Assembly: GCF_030867145.1 (NCBI RefSeq)
Contig: NC_134454.1
Span: 67,686,308-67,750,307, forward strand
Source of the DNA: Opisthocomus hoazin
Taxonomy: Eukaryota; Chordata; Aves; Opisthocomiformes; Opisthocomidae
Direction of reading: 5' to 3'
Length of the DNA stretch: 64,000 nt
Numbering within the stretch: position 1 is the stretch's first letter; every line of letters begins with the position of its first letter. The position numbers and the translations under genes were made by a program. Of the stretch, positions 12,301 through 27,300 are shown in pieces. The notes under the pieces are model-generated. The model was not told where the DNA came from, did no database searches, and saw nothing but the letters and a program-made list of their open reading frames with translations.

Positions 12301-15300
12301 CAAGCAGCACACCTTGAGTGCCATCACACAGCACATACAGGACAACCAGGCGATCAGGCCCAGCCAGCATGGTTTCATGAAAGGTAGGACTTGACCAGCC
12401 TGATCTCCTTCCATGACCAGGTGACTTGCTTCAAGGATGAGGGGAAATGCTGTGGATGTTGTTTACATGGAGTTTAGTAAAGTCTTTGACAACATTTCCC
12501 ACTGCTTTCTCTTGGAGAAACTGGCTGCTCGTGGCTTGGGCAGGCGCACTCTTTGCTGCGTAAAAAACTGGCTGGATGGCCGGGCCCAAAGAGTTGTGGT
12601 GAACAGAACTAATTCCAGTTGGTAGTAGGTCACAAGCGGTGTTCCCCAGCACTCAGTGTTGGGGCCAGTTCTGCTTAATATCTTCATCAATGATCTGGAT
12701 GAGGGGATCAAGTGCACCCTCAGTAAGTTTGCAGATGACACCAAGCTGGGTGGGAGTGTTGATCTGCTCGAGGGTAGGAAGGCTCTGCAGAGGGATCTGG
12801 ACAGGCTGGATCAACAGGCTGAGGCCAACTGTAGGAGGTTCAACAAGGCCAAGTGCCAGGTCCTGCACTTGGGTCACAACAACCCCAGGCAACGCTACAG
12901 AGGTTTGGGGAAGAGTGGCTGGAAAGCTGCCCAGGGGAAAAGGACATGGGAGTGCTGGTCGACAGCCGGCTGAACATGAGCCAGCAGTGTGCCCAGGTGG
13001 CCAATAAGGCCAATGGCATCCTGGCTGGTTACAGGAATGGTGTGGTCAGCAGGAGTAGGGAGGTGATCATGTCCCTGTACTCGGCACTGGTGAGGCCACA
13101 CCTCAAATAATGTGTTCAGTTTTGGGCCCCTCACTCCAAGAAAGACGTGGAGTTGCTGGACCGTGTCCAGAGAAGAGCAACGAAGCTGGTGAAGGGTCCA
13201 GATGACAGGTCTTATGAGGGGCAGCTGAGGGAACTGGGGTTGTTTAGCCTGGAGAAAAGGAAGCTGAAGGAAAACCTTATCGCTTTCTACAACTACCTGA
13301 AAGGAGGATGTAGTGAGCTGTGTGTTGGTCTCTTTTCCAAAGTAACTAGTGATAGGACAAGAGGAAACAACCTCCAGTTGTTCCAGGGAAGGGTTAGACT
13401 GGCTGTTAGGAAAAATTTCTTCACTGAAAGGGTTGTCAAGCATTGGAACAGGCTGCCCAGGGAGGTGGCGGAGTTAACATCCCTGGAGGTATTTAAAAGA
13501 CATGCAGATGTGGCACTTAGTGACATGGTTTAGTGGTGGACTTAGCAGTATTAGGTTTATAGTTGGACCTGATCTTAAAAGTATATTCCAACCTATATGA
13601 TTCTATGATTCTAAAAAGGTCAAAACTCATTTATCTGACTACATACTACCAGCAACTTCCATTTAGATACAATGTTGGTCAACATAGGAATTAATGTTAT
13701 ATGGCAAAATCTGGGACCAAAAGTTCTCTAGATTTATTTAGCTTTGACAACTGTAAGACACTAAGTAAACTCAATATTAACTTACCTAAACAAACAACTA
13801 CAGGCAGACGAAACCTAATGTTGATAAATGCAAGCAATATATTCTGGAAAGGAAAAGTGCCCTATAACTTACAGATATACTCCCCAAAAAAGAAGTCTAC
13901 AGAAAAACAATGGTGTGAGAATCACTATGTTTCACCTCTATTGTCAGTATTACTGTCACCTAGTGCACTTCGAAGCCACAGTCCCAAACACAGGCAGGGC
14001 AATAGTAGTCTCTGGCTCACAGACATTTTAATAGTTCTGATCATTTCTTTTTAAAACGGACATTAAAAAGAGGAGATATTCGAGTATAGCTATAGAAAAA
14101 AATAATGCACACAGATAAATTCTCGAAGAAAAACAAAATCAAAGAGATTGAAAAACAAGTAACAGGATGTGATACAAACTGATTACATAACAAAGCAGGC
14201 AGCTCAGAGCTGCCATTATCTTTATGTCATATAACATATGAACAAAGCAGAAGACAACATCAGAAAAGCTGGAAATTTAAGAAAGGATGAAATAAAGTAT
14301 TTTTTCCCGTATGTTATATAAAAGTGTTGCAGAAATCATTGCGAAAGGACATAACAAGTATCAGAGATAATGCAGTAGAAAGGTAATGGTAAAAATACTA
14401 ACAATAAAAGGGTTGGAATTCTAAACAAACATGCTGACCCACAATTAGTCAACGCCCACAACACCCTTGAGAGACATTACAGCTAACAGTTATGATTTAA
14501 ACAAGAAACATTTTATGCCAATCTGAATTAAAACACAGATTTAAAGAACAGGCAAAGCAAAAGTTGTGGTGGCCCGTATCTTGGCCTATGATTTAAAAAT
14601 GGCTCATCTTCACAGAAAGTATGCAACTGAAATACAAATTCCACATCTCTAGGAGTTGAATGGAAAGCAACAGGGAAAGAGATGTGCCTACACTGCATAA
14701 TCAAGTCTGAACCATACATGATGATCGTAAGACTGACTCTCCTAATACCAGCTGGGAAACACAGGACGCCAGAACAAGCTCCTTCACATAAAGTCACTAG
14801 AGCAGGTTCAATTCCAGTATCACAAAACCAAAACCCTCCAGAACACAAGCAAATCTGCCTAAAGGACTGCTTTTCCTGAACAAGCCCCTGGAAAAAAAAT
14901 AGTTAAGTGCTTAACATTAGCCATGTTTACCACCACTATCGGAGAACCATGTCTTTAAGACTGAAAGCATTATGAAACAGCCTACAAAACCAAAATATAC
15001 CTTAATTTTACCTACATACATACATACACACACACACAGAGAACATGTAGGCATGTCTTAGAAAGAACTGTAGGAGATACTGACAACATTTATGTGATTC
15101 TGACCCCTTACCTGGACGAGATGGATTAGGGTGGTTAGAATGGCACATCGTAGCATATTGTGCTCCTCACTCTGTTTCCAAAGGAGCGGTAAATACTGAA
15201 CCAAACATCCTACATACGGTCGTATCTGAAGTTCAGAACACAAATTTGGTTTTCACAGTGTGGAAGAAGGCCATTAACTTACCCCAAGCACAATTCCTGA

Positions 15301-18300
15301 AATGTTTAAGAGCTGCTTTTGTCACAATGAAAATAAAGAGTTTGCTTTAATTTACTTCTCCTTCCTCTTCCTGAAACACCATATCCTGTACTTTGTGACT
15401 GAAGTAACTTTTGACTGCACAGTGGTTTGAAAAGAGCGTATTACTCACGGTTTGTGCACAGCAATCAGGTTTAAGTAGTAAAAAGAACACAAAAAATACT
15501 TAATTTTATAACCAGAGGTATTTTCATATTAATATATTCTTCACCCAGTCAGGATTTCTAAATAACAGCATCCTTTAAGAAGGCCAGAAACTGTCCCAGT
15601 AAAAAGAAAAATAATGCTGAATAATCTCTGAACAGCATACTCTACAATACTAAAAGGTTAACTTTTTTGTCTTCTAAAGCATTTAATCAGGAATTTATCT
15701 AAAGAGACTCAAAGGTTATCTCTCAACTTGTTTTTTCTGCTGCTTCTCTACATGATCTAAAAAGCAGGGAAATTTGCTGTCATGTTGATTTTTCCTACCA
15801 GGACAATTAGGAAAGCTTCATTTGGCTCTTAGACAGGATTACTTGTAGAAAGATGAGATAAGCTCAAAACTATGCATTATCTCTGTCTTTAATACAGTAA
15901 CATCGAAAAAAAACCCCAAGATAAACGCAGTCATCAATACATTTTTTAATGCTGCAAAAACATCTTCAAATTCTTTATGTATAATCTGAAGAATATACTT
16001 CAACAACAAGAAGGAAGTACTGAAAATTCATAATGTGAACATGAAACTTCGCATGCAGTTCAGGAGACTGCTGTATGGGCAATCGTAATCTATACCAGTG
16101 CCAATGAGAGACTACAAATTTAACTGCAGAGTCCCTAGGAGTGTGAAGCATTTTGTCCACCCAAATGTTCCTTTTAATATGTAAGATTTAATAACATACT
16201 AGTTCAGATATAAGATCAGACAACTAGAACAAATTACAACTAAAAAAATAAAACTGCAAGAAATGCATTAAGCGGCGAAAGACCTTCTGTACTCTAAAAA
16301 ACACAAAGCAAATAAAAAAGTAGTAACTGAGCAAGAACATTTACACAAAAGATAAATGAGAACTGAAAAGTGAAAAGAGAACCAAGTAATGCAAACAATG
16401 CAGGCATCTACCATAACAATAGCCACTCTATTAATCAATGACATTTTTCTACTATTTTTGTGTAAGCCAAAAACATCCCGTCCTCCTCTTGTGTTCTTTG
16501 CATAAAGTTAACACTGAAATATATTAAAAAATACCTGCATATTGACTCTTTCAATCACACAAGACAGAACATGAAGAACATGCATTTTGGTGTCACACTG
16601 GGTTACTTCCTGAAGCAGCTGAAAGAGCAGTGTAAACATGGATTCCAGATACTAAAAGAAAAAATAAAACCAGCTACAGATTAGACCATCAAAAATACAA
16701 CTGGTGACATGAATTTGTGATTTTCCTGTACAGTTACAGATCTAAGACATCTATGAACTTTGAAAGACACTTACAATCTGTGCAAAATGTTACTCTTTCA
16801 TTTGCAAAAATGCACACTAGTCAATCACCGTGTAAACAAGAAAAAAATTCAGATATGCTCTTACAAACAGTTCAAACATGATCAATTTGAACATACATCA
16901 CTTTCATGTTTTGGTAATCATAAACATGACTTCACAGATAAAATACTATAAAGCTGAAGGTCATCTCTTCAGAAGGAACACTTTGTTAGATTCACAGGAA
17001 ACGTTCAGACACTGAACTGAAAAAGACATCTTAAATAACTCCAATGTTTACCACGTAGATACACTCTGCATTTTTGTTTTATTTGTTCTCCAGAGAGCTG
17101 CAATTAACATGGAAGTCATAAACAAATAAGAAAAAACACCTGCTAAATTTGAGTGATCAAAATAAATCTCTGCTGTATTTACAGCTAACATTTCATTGTT
17201 TATTTAATGACAACAGTAATGACCACTGCAAACAACACAAACATAGGAGACCAAGAAAGTCTCTGTTTCCAAGGTGCTATTTTAATCACATGCTCATATA
17301 TAATGTTTGTTAAACATAGCACTCCTACTGTCTTAGCATGAAGAAACCTAGCATCTGATAACACATAGCATACATAGTACTTAACACAATGCTAGGAAAT
17401 TGTAATAGTCATAATACTAAAAGGTTTTGAATTGTCTGTCTGTATATCGCACATTAACAACCTTAACAGTAGCAGCATGAGTCTTTACATGTTTTGGCCT
17501 GTGAAGACTTAAAAAAAATATACATACACACACACTGATTACTAGTTAGTGCAGTTTTAAATGAAATTGGAAATTATATTTTTCCTCGTTTAAAATGAAG
17601 TTGGAAAATATCTTCTTCCTGCTTTCCTCTATGGATCTAACTGCTCATCAGAATATGCCCATATAAATGCTCTTACCGGTAAGAACTGGTCAGTTCTGAA
17701 CTCAAAGTCATCTACAGGTAAACAAACATTAAGGAAAAATAATACAGATTGCAGATGGATACAAGACTCAAATAAGCAAATATTCCATAGATACACAAAA
17801 ATTACAATGTGAAGAATTTGTTCTTAAGTTTAAAATTGTTTATTTTCCAGTAACTCTGACTTAACAACTAATCAAACATCTTTGCCAATAAAAGGATATT
17901 CAACTTCAGTGTTGTAGCCGCCTCGATACGGACCTGAAAGACAAAAGTCAAGAAGCATCACACATACATCCATTAAACACTTTGATTATCAACATAATAT
18001 CTGACAATATCATACCAATTGCTGTTTTGGCAATTGAATCATTCTATGTGTTCTGTCATCGTCTAAGAAATGTAGTTAGTTCAACTCAAACATTTTCATT
18101 TGCTTTCATTTTAGTATTCTTTACAGTTTATTTGGCACTCCTAAAATGCTATCACCTGAAGAAACAACTCGGGCAAAATCTTCATGAAGGTCGAGAATGA
18201 ATTAAACAAGAAGATATCTAGCCTGTGACAAAAACTTTTGCGATACAGAAGTGGCTTCCTATCACGCAAAAAGCACAGAATGAAATAAACTCAGGTTAGC

Positions 18301-21300
18301 ATGTTCTTCCCTGGTAGATATTCAGATGCTCAAAAAGCATTAAACGAAAATAGTCACAACATTGACAGAGAAACACATCCTGCTCAACTAAAGCTATCTG
18401 GAATCACAAACTAGCTAGGTTTATTTGTTTTATTTGTTGGCTGCTAGGTCTGTCTGAAAGTAAAAAAACAAAGAAACCATAGCAAAACCAGTTTCTTAAC
18501 TCAACCTCACTTGCTGGTAAACTGAAACTTAAAACCACAGAATTGTACTCAACCAGCTTAGCAACCAATGCCATTTATCACATCCTGTTAGCAGATAACT
18601 ATGTTGATGCTTAAATAATACTGTATAATGCAGAGACTAGTTACAGAATAACCCTGTTTTATCTACACAAAATGTTCATTTGTTTATAAACAATTTCTCA
18701 TGATAATTCACAACTTTCTTCTTACAGAAAATAGACTGTTGCTATTGCCATTCATTTTCCCACCAAAGTAATCACAAATGAACATCCTAAGCACTCGTTT
18801 CATGTCTTTGACCTTATTGTTCAACACCTCCACAACTTCCCAAGAGACTACCTTTTGCAAGACACAACAACTGTAAGGTGTGATGTTATGAAGTTCTCAA
18901 TCAAGTTTACATAAGGTAGGGTATTTACATTTCACCAGTGTTTAAAGAACAAATATGTAATCCAAAACATTACTTCTTTATACTTACCACTAAGTCCTGG
19001 TCTTGAAGCAAGTTACAAATTGCCTCATATAACATAGGTCTCAAGTCTGACTTGAATTTTACAGAAATCCACTGTCCAATCAGCCAAATCACTCGTCGGC
19101 GTATTGGTTTATATCTTTAAAAGTGGGGGAAAAAAAAATCGTACTCTTTAACTCTTTATACTTGCTGTTCTCGAATATTTTGATGAAAAAGAAATCTAAG
19201 AATCACTAGGAAAACATTATTCTCCAAAATAATTGCTAAAAGCGTTAGTTTGTCAATAGAAACTTTAGAACTTTAACACAGACATCTTTTTCATCAAAAT
19301 TCTTTACTAGAAGACTCAGGAAACACCAAGTTAGTCTGAAAAAGATAACTTTCATCCTAAATGATGGAATCTTGAAGATCTCACCAGAGATACATTTTAT
19401 TCTGTACATAGCACACCAGTAAAAGAAACTAAAAATAAATCTTGCATTTATTACTGCCAACTTGGTGTCTACTGCTTTCACCACACTTTCCAGTGATTTC
19501 CTTGACATTCCTTTTATTTCATGTTATCGGTCTAAAACTATTTTCAGAAAGAACTGACATTATCTAATTTTGCACCACTGCTGCAACAAGGGCACAAACC
19601 AAACAGCTTTAGAGTCAATGCGAAGAAGTAAGAACCAGAACAACGATCTGAATTGCCTAACAGACTGAATGAGAAAAGCATTCTGTAGACCTGCTATTTT
19701 TCTCCACTGATTATAAAAGGCGATCAAAAACAGTAGTGCAGATTTAAATGTTTACCTTGAACACATATAAAGTTAGGCAAGATGAACTCTGTTCACAGGA
19801 TTTTGTTACCCTAAATGTACTTTTCATTTAACGAACCTGTGCCTTGTAAGCCATCAAGACAGCATTTAAAGATAGTGAGATTTCTTTACATTTAACAAAT
19901 GTGATTTATTAAACTTTCCCATTTTCATTCCCCCATTCTCATAACCATGAGGTAATTAGCAAAGCACACCTTCAGAGAATATCAAAGTTGTGAAAGTAGC
20001 ATGTATACAGCAGTTCATTAGACTGTAACACAAAGCTAATGAGGAGTAACATTCCAGCATTACTTGACATTATTGAGTAGCAGTGAAGCACACACAATCC
20101 ATGATGAAGCACCGGTTACACAAGACGTTGCTTTACTAAAACATCCTTCTATTTATTTGAGAAGCTGTGATATCACTTTTTCTATTCTTAGAATGCTTGT
20201 GCCCGATATACAGCTTTGTAAAAATCAGAATATTAAAAAAACTAAGCTGTTTTTCTTGAGGTTGGCATCAGCTGGTTTTCAAACCACTATCACATAAAGA
20301 AAAGTTTTCAATGACATGGCATAAGTACATAACCATCTGCTGACAGCAAGGATTATTTTCAGCTCTGGAGATACCTGTTGTACAATTCTTACACCCTACT
20401 TGCATCTTCATATTCTTTCTCTCGCTCTCTCAATCTGGTAAAGAAACCCATGCTTTTGGGTTTTTGGGAGCTGGGTGTGTGTTTGGGTTTTGCTTGGGGT
20501 TTTCTGTGGGTTTTGGTGGGGTTTTTTTTGTTTGTTAGTTTGTTTGTTTTTTGTTGGTGGTGGGTTTTTTGTGTTTGTTTTGTTTTTTTTTAAAGGACTT
20601 AAGTTCCTAAAAATCCTTCTGTTCTTAAGTGCTCATTTTTGAGGTCCTATCTTTTCTACATTCACTACTTTTGGGAAAAGCTCACTTCTTAGAACATCAT
20701 CAGCTTTCACACTAAGAGCACACATGGACTAAGTATAAGGAGATTGAGCGTGGGAAGAGTGACCGTATTCCAAAATAAGGCAGCTTCTGTCGCCATAGTC
20801 ATAGGATGGGAGCTTTAAACAGTCTGGACAGTATTCAGAGATTCAAGTCTGAAGTATCTTACTTGATATCACAGTACTAATTGTCACCGACACTTTCTCT
20901 ATTGTTTTAAGACTGAATTATTACGAAAGATTGTATTCAGTAAACTATTTTCATATTACAGAAAAGTCTCTCCTTAGTACAAAACTAAATATTGTAGCAA
21001 GTGATAAATTTTGCAATGCAATGTTCGCAATGTTTCTAAAAATCTTTAAGAATATCTTTTCATTAATCCCATATTTCTCCTACTACTATGGTCATGGTTG
21101 ACAGTCTCACTATCAACAGACAACAAAACATTCAAAGACAAAACGCAGCAAACTTTACCGTCACTGCTGACAACACATAGGTTTGTGTTCCCAGACATGA
21201 ACCACTGTGTGAATAAGCACACTAATCACCATGGGACATTCTGTAGACAGCAGATCACACCCTCCAACCTGCATTATCTAAATGGCACATGTATGCCTGA

Positions 21301-24300
21301 AGCTGTCATTCAACCAGCACTCCATTTGGACTATGAACATTGTCTCCCTTAATGCCGTGGTGGTCTCCAATGATGCTGGCAGTAGAAGCAGTTCAAGCAA
21401 ACAAGGCTTCAAACTTCTGGATGACTTCTACTGCAAGCTCCTGTCCACACAGGAATTTCATCCTGGGATATAACAAATGCCAACTAAATGGCTAGATCAG
21501 GTGTCCTCCCTACTGTAAATACAACTATATCAAGCATAGAAGACTTTTGTCAGTTTTACTTGTGCTATATGGGTGGATAGCATAAAAATGCCAAAGCCAG
21601 CATGTGCTACAAATACCATGGCAGCTTTATTCAGAGATCAGTGTTGGTGCGGCACAACAACAAAGGATTAATGATATACACAGGATCTCTTTTTTTCCTG
21701 CTCTTCTGACATTCAGCCTAACCATTAAAGTGCTTGCCCATTGGCAGATACCAAGGTAAAGTTGAGATTGCAGGGAAAAAAAAAAAGACTAATCAAAAAA
21801 AGAAGAAAACCATTAGGAGACACGAGGTAAACAACTGTGGCAACTATTCTGTGACTCCGAAGTAAGGTTATACATTCAAATGTCAATAATTGTTTTTTTA
21901 AAAAACTATATTGTGATGAAAAGAAGCATTTTAATATCTGTAAGTTTAGTATGATCTTCCACTCTGCATGAAATTGACCTGTATTTGTAAAGAAAGTATT
22001 TATAACTGGCATTTGGAAATAAAAAAAGCTGGCTGGTAACTCATTACGGAAAATCATTTACAATTTATAGTAGCTCCTCAGGGTATTAGCAAACAAATTA
22101 GTTTATGTTTCAGGTAACAATCATGTCTGGTAAGATGAATTTCAAATGTGGAAGAAAAAAAAAACAGTAAAGTTCTTCAAAGGACATCAAGGTCACTGCC
22201 AACGACTGATGAGAAAAATAAGACACAGTCATTCAGAGTCAAAGGGTGACTGGGAACTCATCTGATGAGGATTAGGACATACAATAGCAGTCACTGTTCT
22301 TCCCCTGAGGGAAGAGTGACAGTTTCAGGAACAGGGAGGAACATCATCTTCTAGTCAGTTGTAGAGATGGACAGCTCAGTACTGAGATGCCAAAACTAAT
22401 CTTTCAGAATACCCTCTGATACCCAGTAAACAAAAAAAAAGGTACTCATGTGAAGGTCATCCACGTGAAGCAGACCTGGTGAGAAGGAAAATGCACAGCA
22501 GATGGTCTATATAATACTCTATTTAGAACCTGCCGGTAATCATTCATGCTTTACAACACAACCCAAATCCTTACTTCCTCTCTTTATTGCTGGCAAAAAT
22601 ACCTGCAGAGTGCTACAGTGGGCTTGTATTTAAACTAGTAGAGAACAAATAATTATTTTGGCTAAGCTACTGTTTTACAGAGACTATTTCCACTGATTTC
22701 AGTTGCATTTCCTGCCTCAAGGGCTCTGGGGTCTCAGCAGGGCTAAACATCTTTTTTTTAAATGAGCAAAGGTGGCTGTCCTGGGAAAGTTTAGTCAACT
22801 CAAATACATGCAAGAGCACAGACTTACAATATTTTTACAGAACCCTGGTAGTATCGACCACACAGTAATTCAAACATAAACTGTCAGGAACACTGTCACT
22901 TCTGTGATTGTATCAGTTATCTGTATGTCTTTCATACCTCTGCTCATTTAGCAGATATGTTTACATTTTGAGTATTTTTCAACGCTGTAATTATCAGACA
23001 TTATATCTTACCAGTTTTGTACCAACAGTTCATATTGAAATGATGACTGCATAACAGACCAAGGTGTTTACCTGTTATGAGAAACCTGTAGTTCTGCTAA
23101 CAGCTGATTTTTAAACCACTGATCAAAATCCACACTGTCAAATAGTTCATAAGCAGCCAGTCCAACTGCATTATACACTGTGGAAAAACAATATGGTTAC
23201 TGCTTGCTTAAATGTTTAGTTTTTAATAGTAAATAATCAAACTAATTTAAGTTTCAAAAACCACTTTTGATAACCTGAACATAATAAAGAAAACAACGCT
23301 AAGGAAGGCCATGGTGAAGGGAACTCTAGAGAAAATATCAGTAAAAGAAAGGTATTACAGAAGAAAATTCAGAATCTTTAAAATAGTTAAAACCGTAAAA
23401 CCAATGAAGATCTTATTCTAACATCAAGAATGGTTCTGTCGGAGGTCTTAGACGATTCTTCCTTTCTGCCATAAAGTCTCACTCCTTGTAAAATGGACAG
23501 TTATCTTCATAGAAGCACCATATCTCATTTACTTGCAGAGAAGAAAGGACAGGACAGTAAGGGAGATTGTCTAAGGGTCTGTTTCACAAAAAAGCACCCT
23601 ATTTTTACATAAGCATTTTGAAAAGTAAAGACTGACATCAAGTGCAAGAAGAAATAGGATTTAGGTCCTACTTTCTAAATGTCTTTAAAAAATTATTGCA
23701 AATTCTTCAGATAATTTTTAAGAAGTCAAGCACATACACAAAAGCAGCTCTGTTACTTCAAAGGTAAAGTAAAATTTAATTTACCAGCATCTTTAATCAG
23801 TATAGCACTGGTATCTTCCACGTTGGTAGATCCTACAAGACCAAGTTAAAATAAAGAAAAAAGTATAACTAAAACAAAGCATGCACGTAACTTTGCACTT
23901 TTACACTTTAAGCAAGTATGCTGTCAGTTAAGACTACTTTGCTATTTTGGTTTTATTCTCAAGTTCAGTTAATTCAATACTTTCTTCAGTGAATATACTA
24001 AAATCAAATCTCTGCTTTCACACCCTATTTTTGACTGACTTCTTTGAGGCTGAACATTGTTACCAGTAACATGCAAGTCAGAAGCACATATTTTAAATGA
24101 ACAGACTCAAAACCCACAAACTGTTGAATGCTGTCGACCACGTGGTACTATTTCCAACAGTGTCCTAGACCTAGTTCCTACCTACATGTATGCATGAGTA
24201 CTTACAAAGTATAATTAAAACTCTTCCAGAATCGTAACTACTAATGAATTCTTAATATCTTCAACTGTAACTCTCCAGTTGAAAATATCGATAAATGGCT

Positions 24301-27300
24301 ACTGGGGCTTCAGGAGCCAAAAATAACCTATGCATGTACCTTTTAGCATGGAAGGGTAAGCTTCCATAATTCTCGGAAAACAAAATAACTTGCAACCCCG
24401 TTGTAAGGAACCTTTTACCATTCCCAGTATCAGAGCACAGCAAGCCATCCTGCAGCTTACATACACAAAGTGTTTTAAGGAGAGATCCTGTGAAGTCAGA
24501 AACCTACCTCAGAAAATGAGTATTTATTTCTATTTAATAGAACGTACTGATCCATTCTGATAAGTTCAAACATAAAATATTGTAAGTCAGGTAAGATACA
24601 ATCTCGGGAAACAACCTAAGCTGAAATGACGGGAAAAACAAAGTGGCAGCTACCATTCATTCTCTTTTTTGGTCACTATGTAACTCTGTTTTGGAGTGAA
24701 GAAAACTTCAATCATTCCTCAGTCTATGAAGACTTCAGAAAAAGACTTAAGTTTTTAAAGCAGTTTTTTCAGATTTGGAAAGTACTCTAGACTTTCCAAA
24801 ATGACAGTGTAATTTTGACTTTTTCTTTTACAGGGTTTTTGCAGAGATATGGCAGAATTACCATAAACCACCTTGCAACATTTGAAGAGGAAGTTCCCAG
24901 TAAAAAAACAACCTACAGAATTTATTAGGCTTGCCAACTATTCTCAAAAAAAGCCTGAAACCTCATGAAAGTAGAAATGCCCCAATCTTTGTGAGTTATC
25001 TAAAACAGTCATGATGAAAAGTAAAGAATCCTTAGGATCTCCTCTTCCTAGGTGCACATCACGCTTTCCTTATGGTAGGTTAAGAAATAATTTTAATATG
25101 TTCACTTACCCTTTCAAAAATACAAAGTGAATGCACTATATAAAATTAGATATTACAAAGTAAAAATGTTGAACAGTTTACAAAAGCAAATGTAATGAAA
25201 TCTACATTTTACAGTTCCTTTATTGATTAAAGAACTTGCCTTGTAGACTGCGAACCATTTCTAGAAGCACAGGGGTAAGAATCTGGTTATATTCATGGAA
25301 AATATCAATAAAAAGAACTTCCGTGCATGGCTGAAAAATTAAAAGATGTGTTTTAGAATCTATCAAAATGAAGGCAACACTGTAGCAAAATACACTTTAT
25401 GTAAAATACCACTCTTCCTCCTACACAGTATGCTTAACCATAGCAAGATTTTGATGGCTGTATTTGCATCAGCCAGTTCTGCAGTAGAAGAACAACGGAT
25501 CTGTGGAGTGAAACAGCTGGTGCTGAGAAGCCAGTGACCACACTGTAGGTATGTCACAGTTTCTTTTTGCATCAGCACTAGTCGATTCCTCTGGTCTGAA
25601 TACTCATTTGCACTTGGGACACACTGGATGCACAGGGTTGGGTTTTTTAGTTTTAAAATGAAAGTAATCCAGCAAATAAACTTTGTGATCTCCCCGCAAA
25701 GCAAACCACAGCAGTGATAATTGGGAGATTCACTACAACAGCATACTTTTGATCTGAATTAGAACGCTAATATAGACATGTCTGAAATGTTCTTCCTTCA
25801 TCATGTCTGCTAACAAAGTCATAAGTGATAATATCTGTTACTATTTTAAAGAAGCGACAACTTCTAGTGGGTTTAATAAACATCAGGTACTACACAATAT
25901 AAATGCTGAAGAAAACTCCTTTTCCCTCTCTCCTAGAATATGCAGTGCATAGTTTTCAGTGTATTCCAACAGGTTTGAACACTGATAAATGAACTATGCT
26001 CATACTAACTCTAATGAAATTTGTTTAACTAAAGATTTTTTTGAGAAGCGTGAGCTTATCTTTCTACCAAATACCCTCTCTCTTGCTTACAAGACGATAA
26101 AGCAATGCATCCAGAAATGCTGAATGGTTTTCTTGTAAACTGAAACACTTACTCTGATGCTGTACTTCCAAGAATCTCCTCCGGTCTCTTCTACAGCTAT
26201 TATTTCACAAAGAAAAGGAAAAAGTACTATTTCAACTATGGTTCAAAAAAAATTTAGTATTTAGATATGTGACTATCATAGAATACTGAGAAATCCCTTG
26301 TTACACAAACAATCTCTAGGAGGAATATCTGTCTACGTAACAAGACTGCAGAAAATAAAACAGCCAATATTGCAGTAAGCAATTTGCAGAGGCAATGCGG
26401 GTCTGAAACTCTTATACCTATATCTAAATAAACTGCAGCCAACTATACCACACATCTTACCGAAACTTTCTGGGTCCTCTTCCCACATCATCAATTCTTC
26501 GTCTGTCAGCAGGAAATAGTGAGTGACTAATCTCCTACAAATTTCCATTAGCGTTGGATATGTGAAAAATGCTGTCTTTATCTTATGTGCTTCAAGAGTT
26601 TCAGGACTGCCATCTGAAATAAGACACAGAAAAATCCAAATACAATTAAGTGGCTTCATGATCAAACAGTAGTCTAGTAAAATCAGAAAGAAATCAATAG
26701 ATAAGAAATTCTTATCCTCAAAGAAAAAAAAAGAAAAAAAATAATGGCAGACTTTCATAACAGACTGTCAGGTGTTACCTTTTTTAAGCAAGTTAAAACA
26801 TCCAAATTAATTTTCTTTTAAGAGAGTTCTCTAACTGCACATTTAGACTGTAGGTTTGTTAGTACATCACAAAGTATTTATAATGCTTTTCATCTACTAT
26901 GTAAATGAAAAGAAAAACTGTTGACCTGCTGCTTTTGGAATTTTGTTTTTTATTTACCATTACTGAATTAAAAAAACACACAGAACTCAAGGAAAGTTTC
27001 ATTTATACCTAATTCAGAAAGTGTATAAACTTGGGGTTTTTTAGGAGTTAACCCTGGTTAAAGAAACCAGCAATAAAACCAAATACTGTCTGGTATACAA
27101 TCAACACAAACACTATATCTCAGTCAGAAATTAAGAAAAATAATTTTTCTATTTTATTTTTTTTAATCACCCAGTTCTCAAAAAGTTAAGTGCTACAGCT
27201 TTTATCAGAATGTGCTGTATTCTTCTTGTCTCAGGCATCACATCTCTATTTCCAAACCCCAAACACAACTATGAACTCTTGCAAGCAGAAATTTTTGTAA

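Larger units (their letters stand above)
7980..15111. other. IPO11 intron 20
   Basis: This 7.1-kb intron is more than half mobile DNA: CR1 at 8,118-10,480 (minus), a solo LTR at 11,710-12,116 (plus) and CR1 at 12,303-13,613 (plus). An 89-codon open frame at 11,176-11,445 on the minus strand is unexplained. A CATA/CA microsatellite is noted separately at the left edge of exon 20. The remainder is AT-rich with nothing recognised. Confidence 0.85.

Noticed and set aside
13701..14054. 117-codon open frame after the CR1 copy
   Set aside because: It is AT-driven composition (rich in Lys, Asn, Ser, Leu) with no similarity recognised, and lies in an IPO11 intron.
17712..17899. A GT-AG or AT-AG reading of the intron using the CTGTAG acceptor
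   Set aside because: Using that AG drops six bases and with them the conserved T-V residues before DDFEF. The AC end, U12 donor and branch site together explain the locus better.
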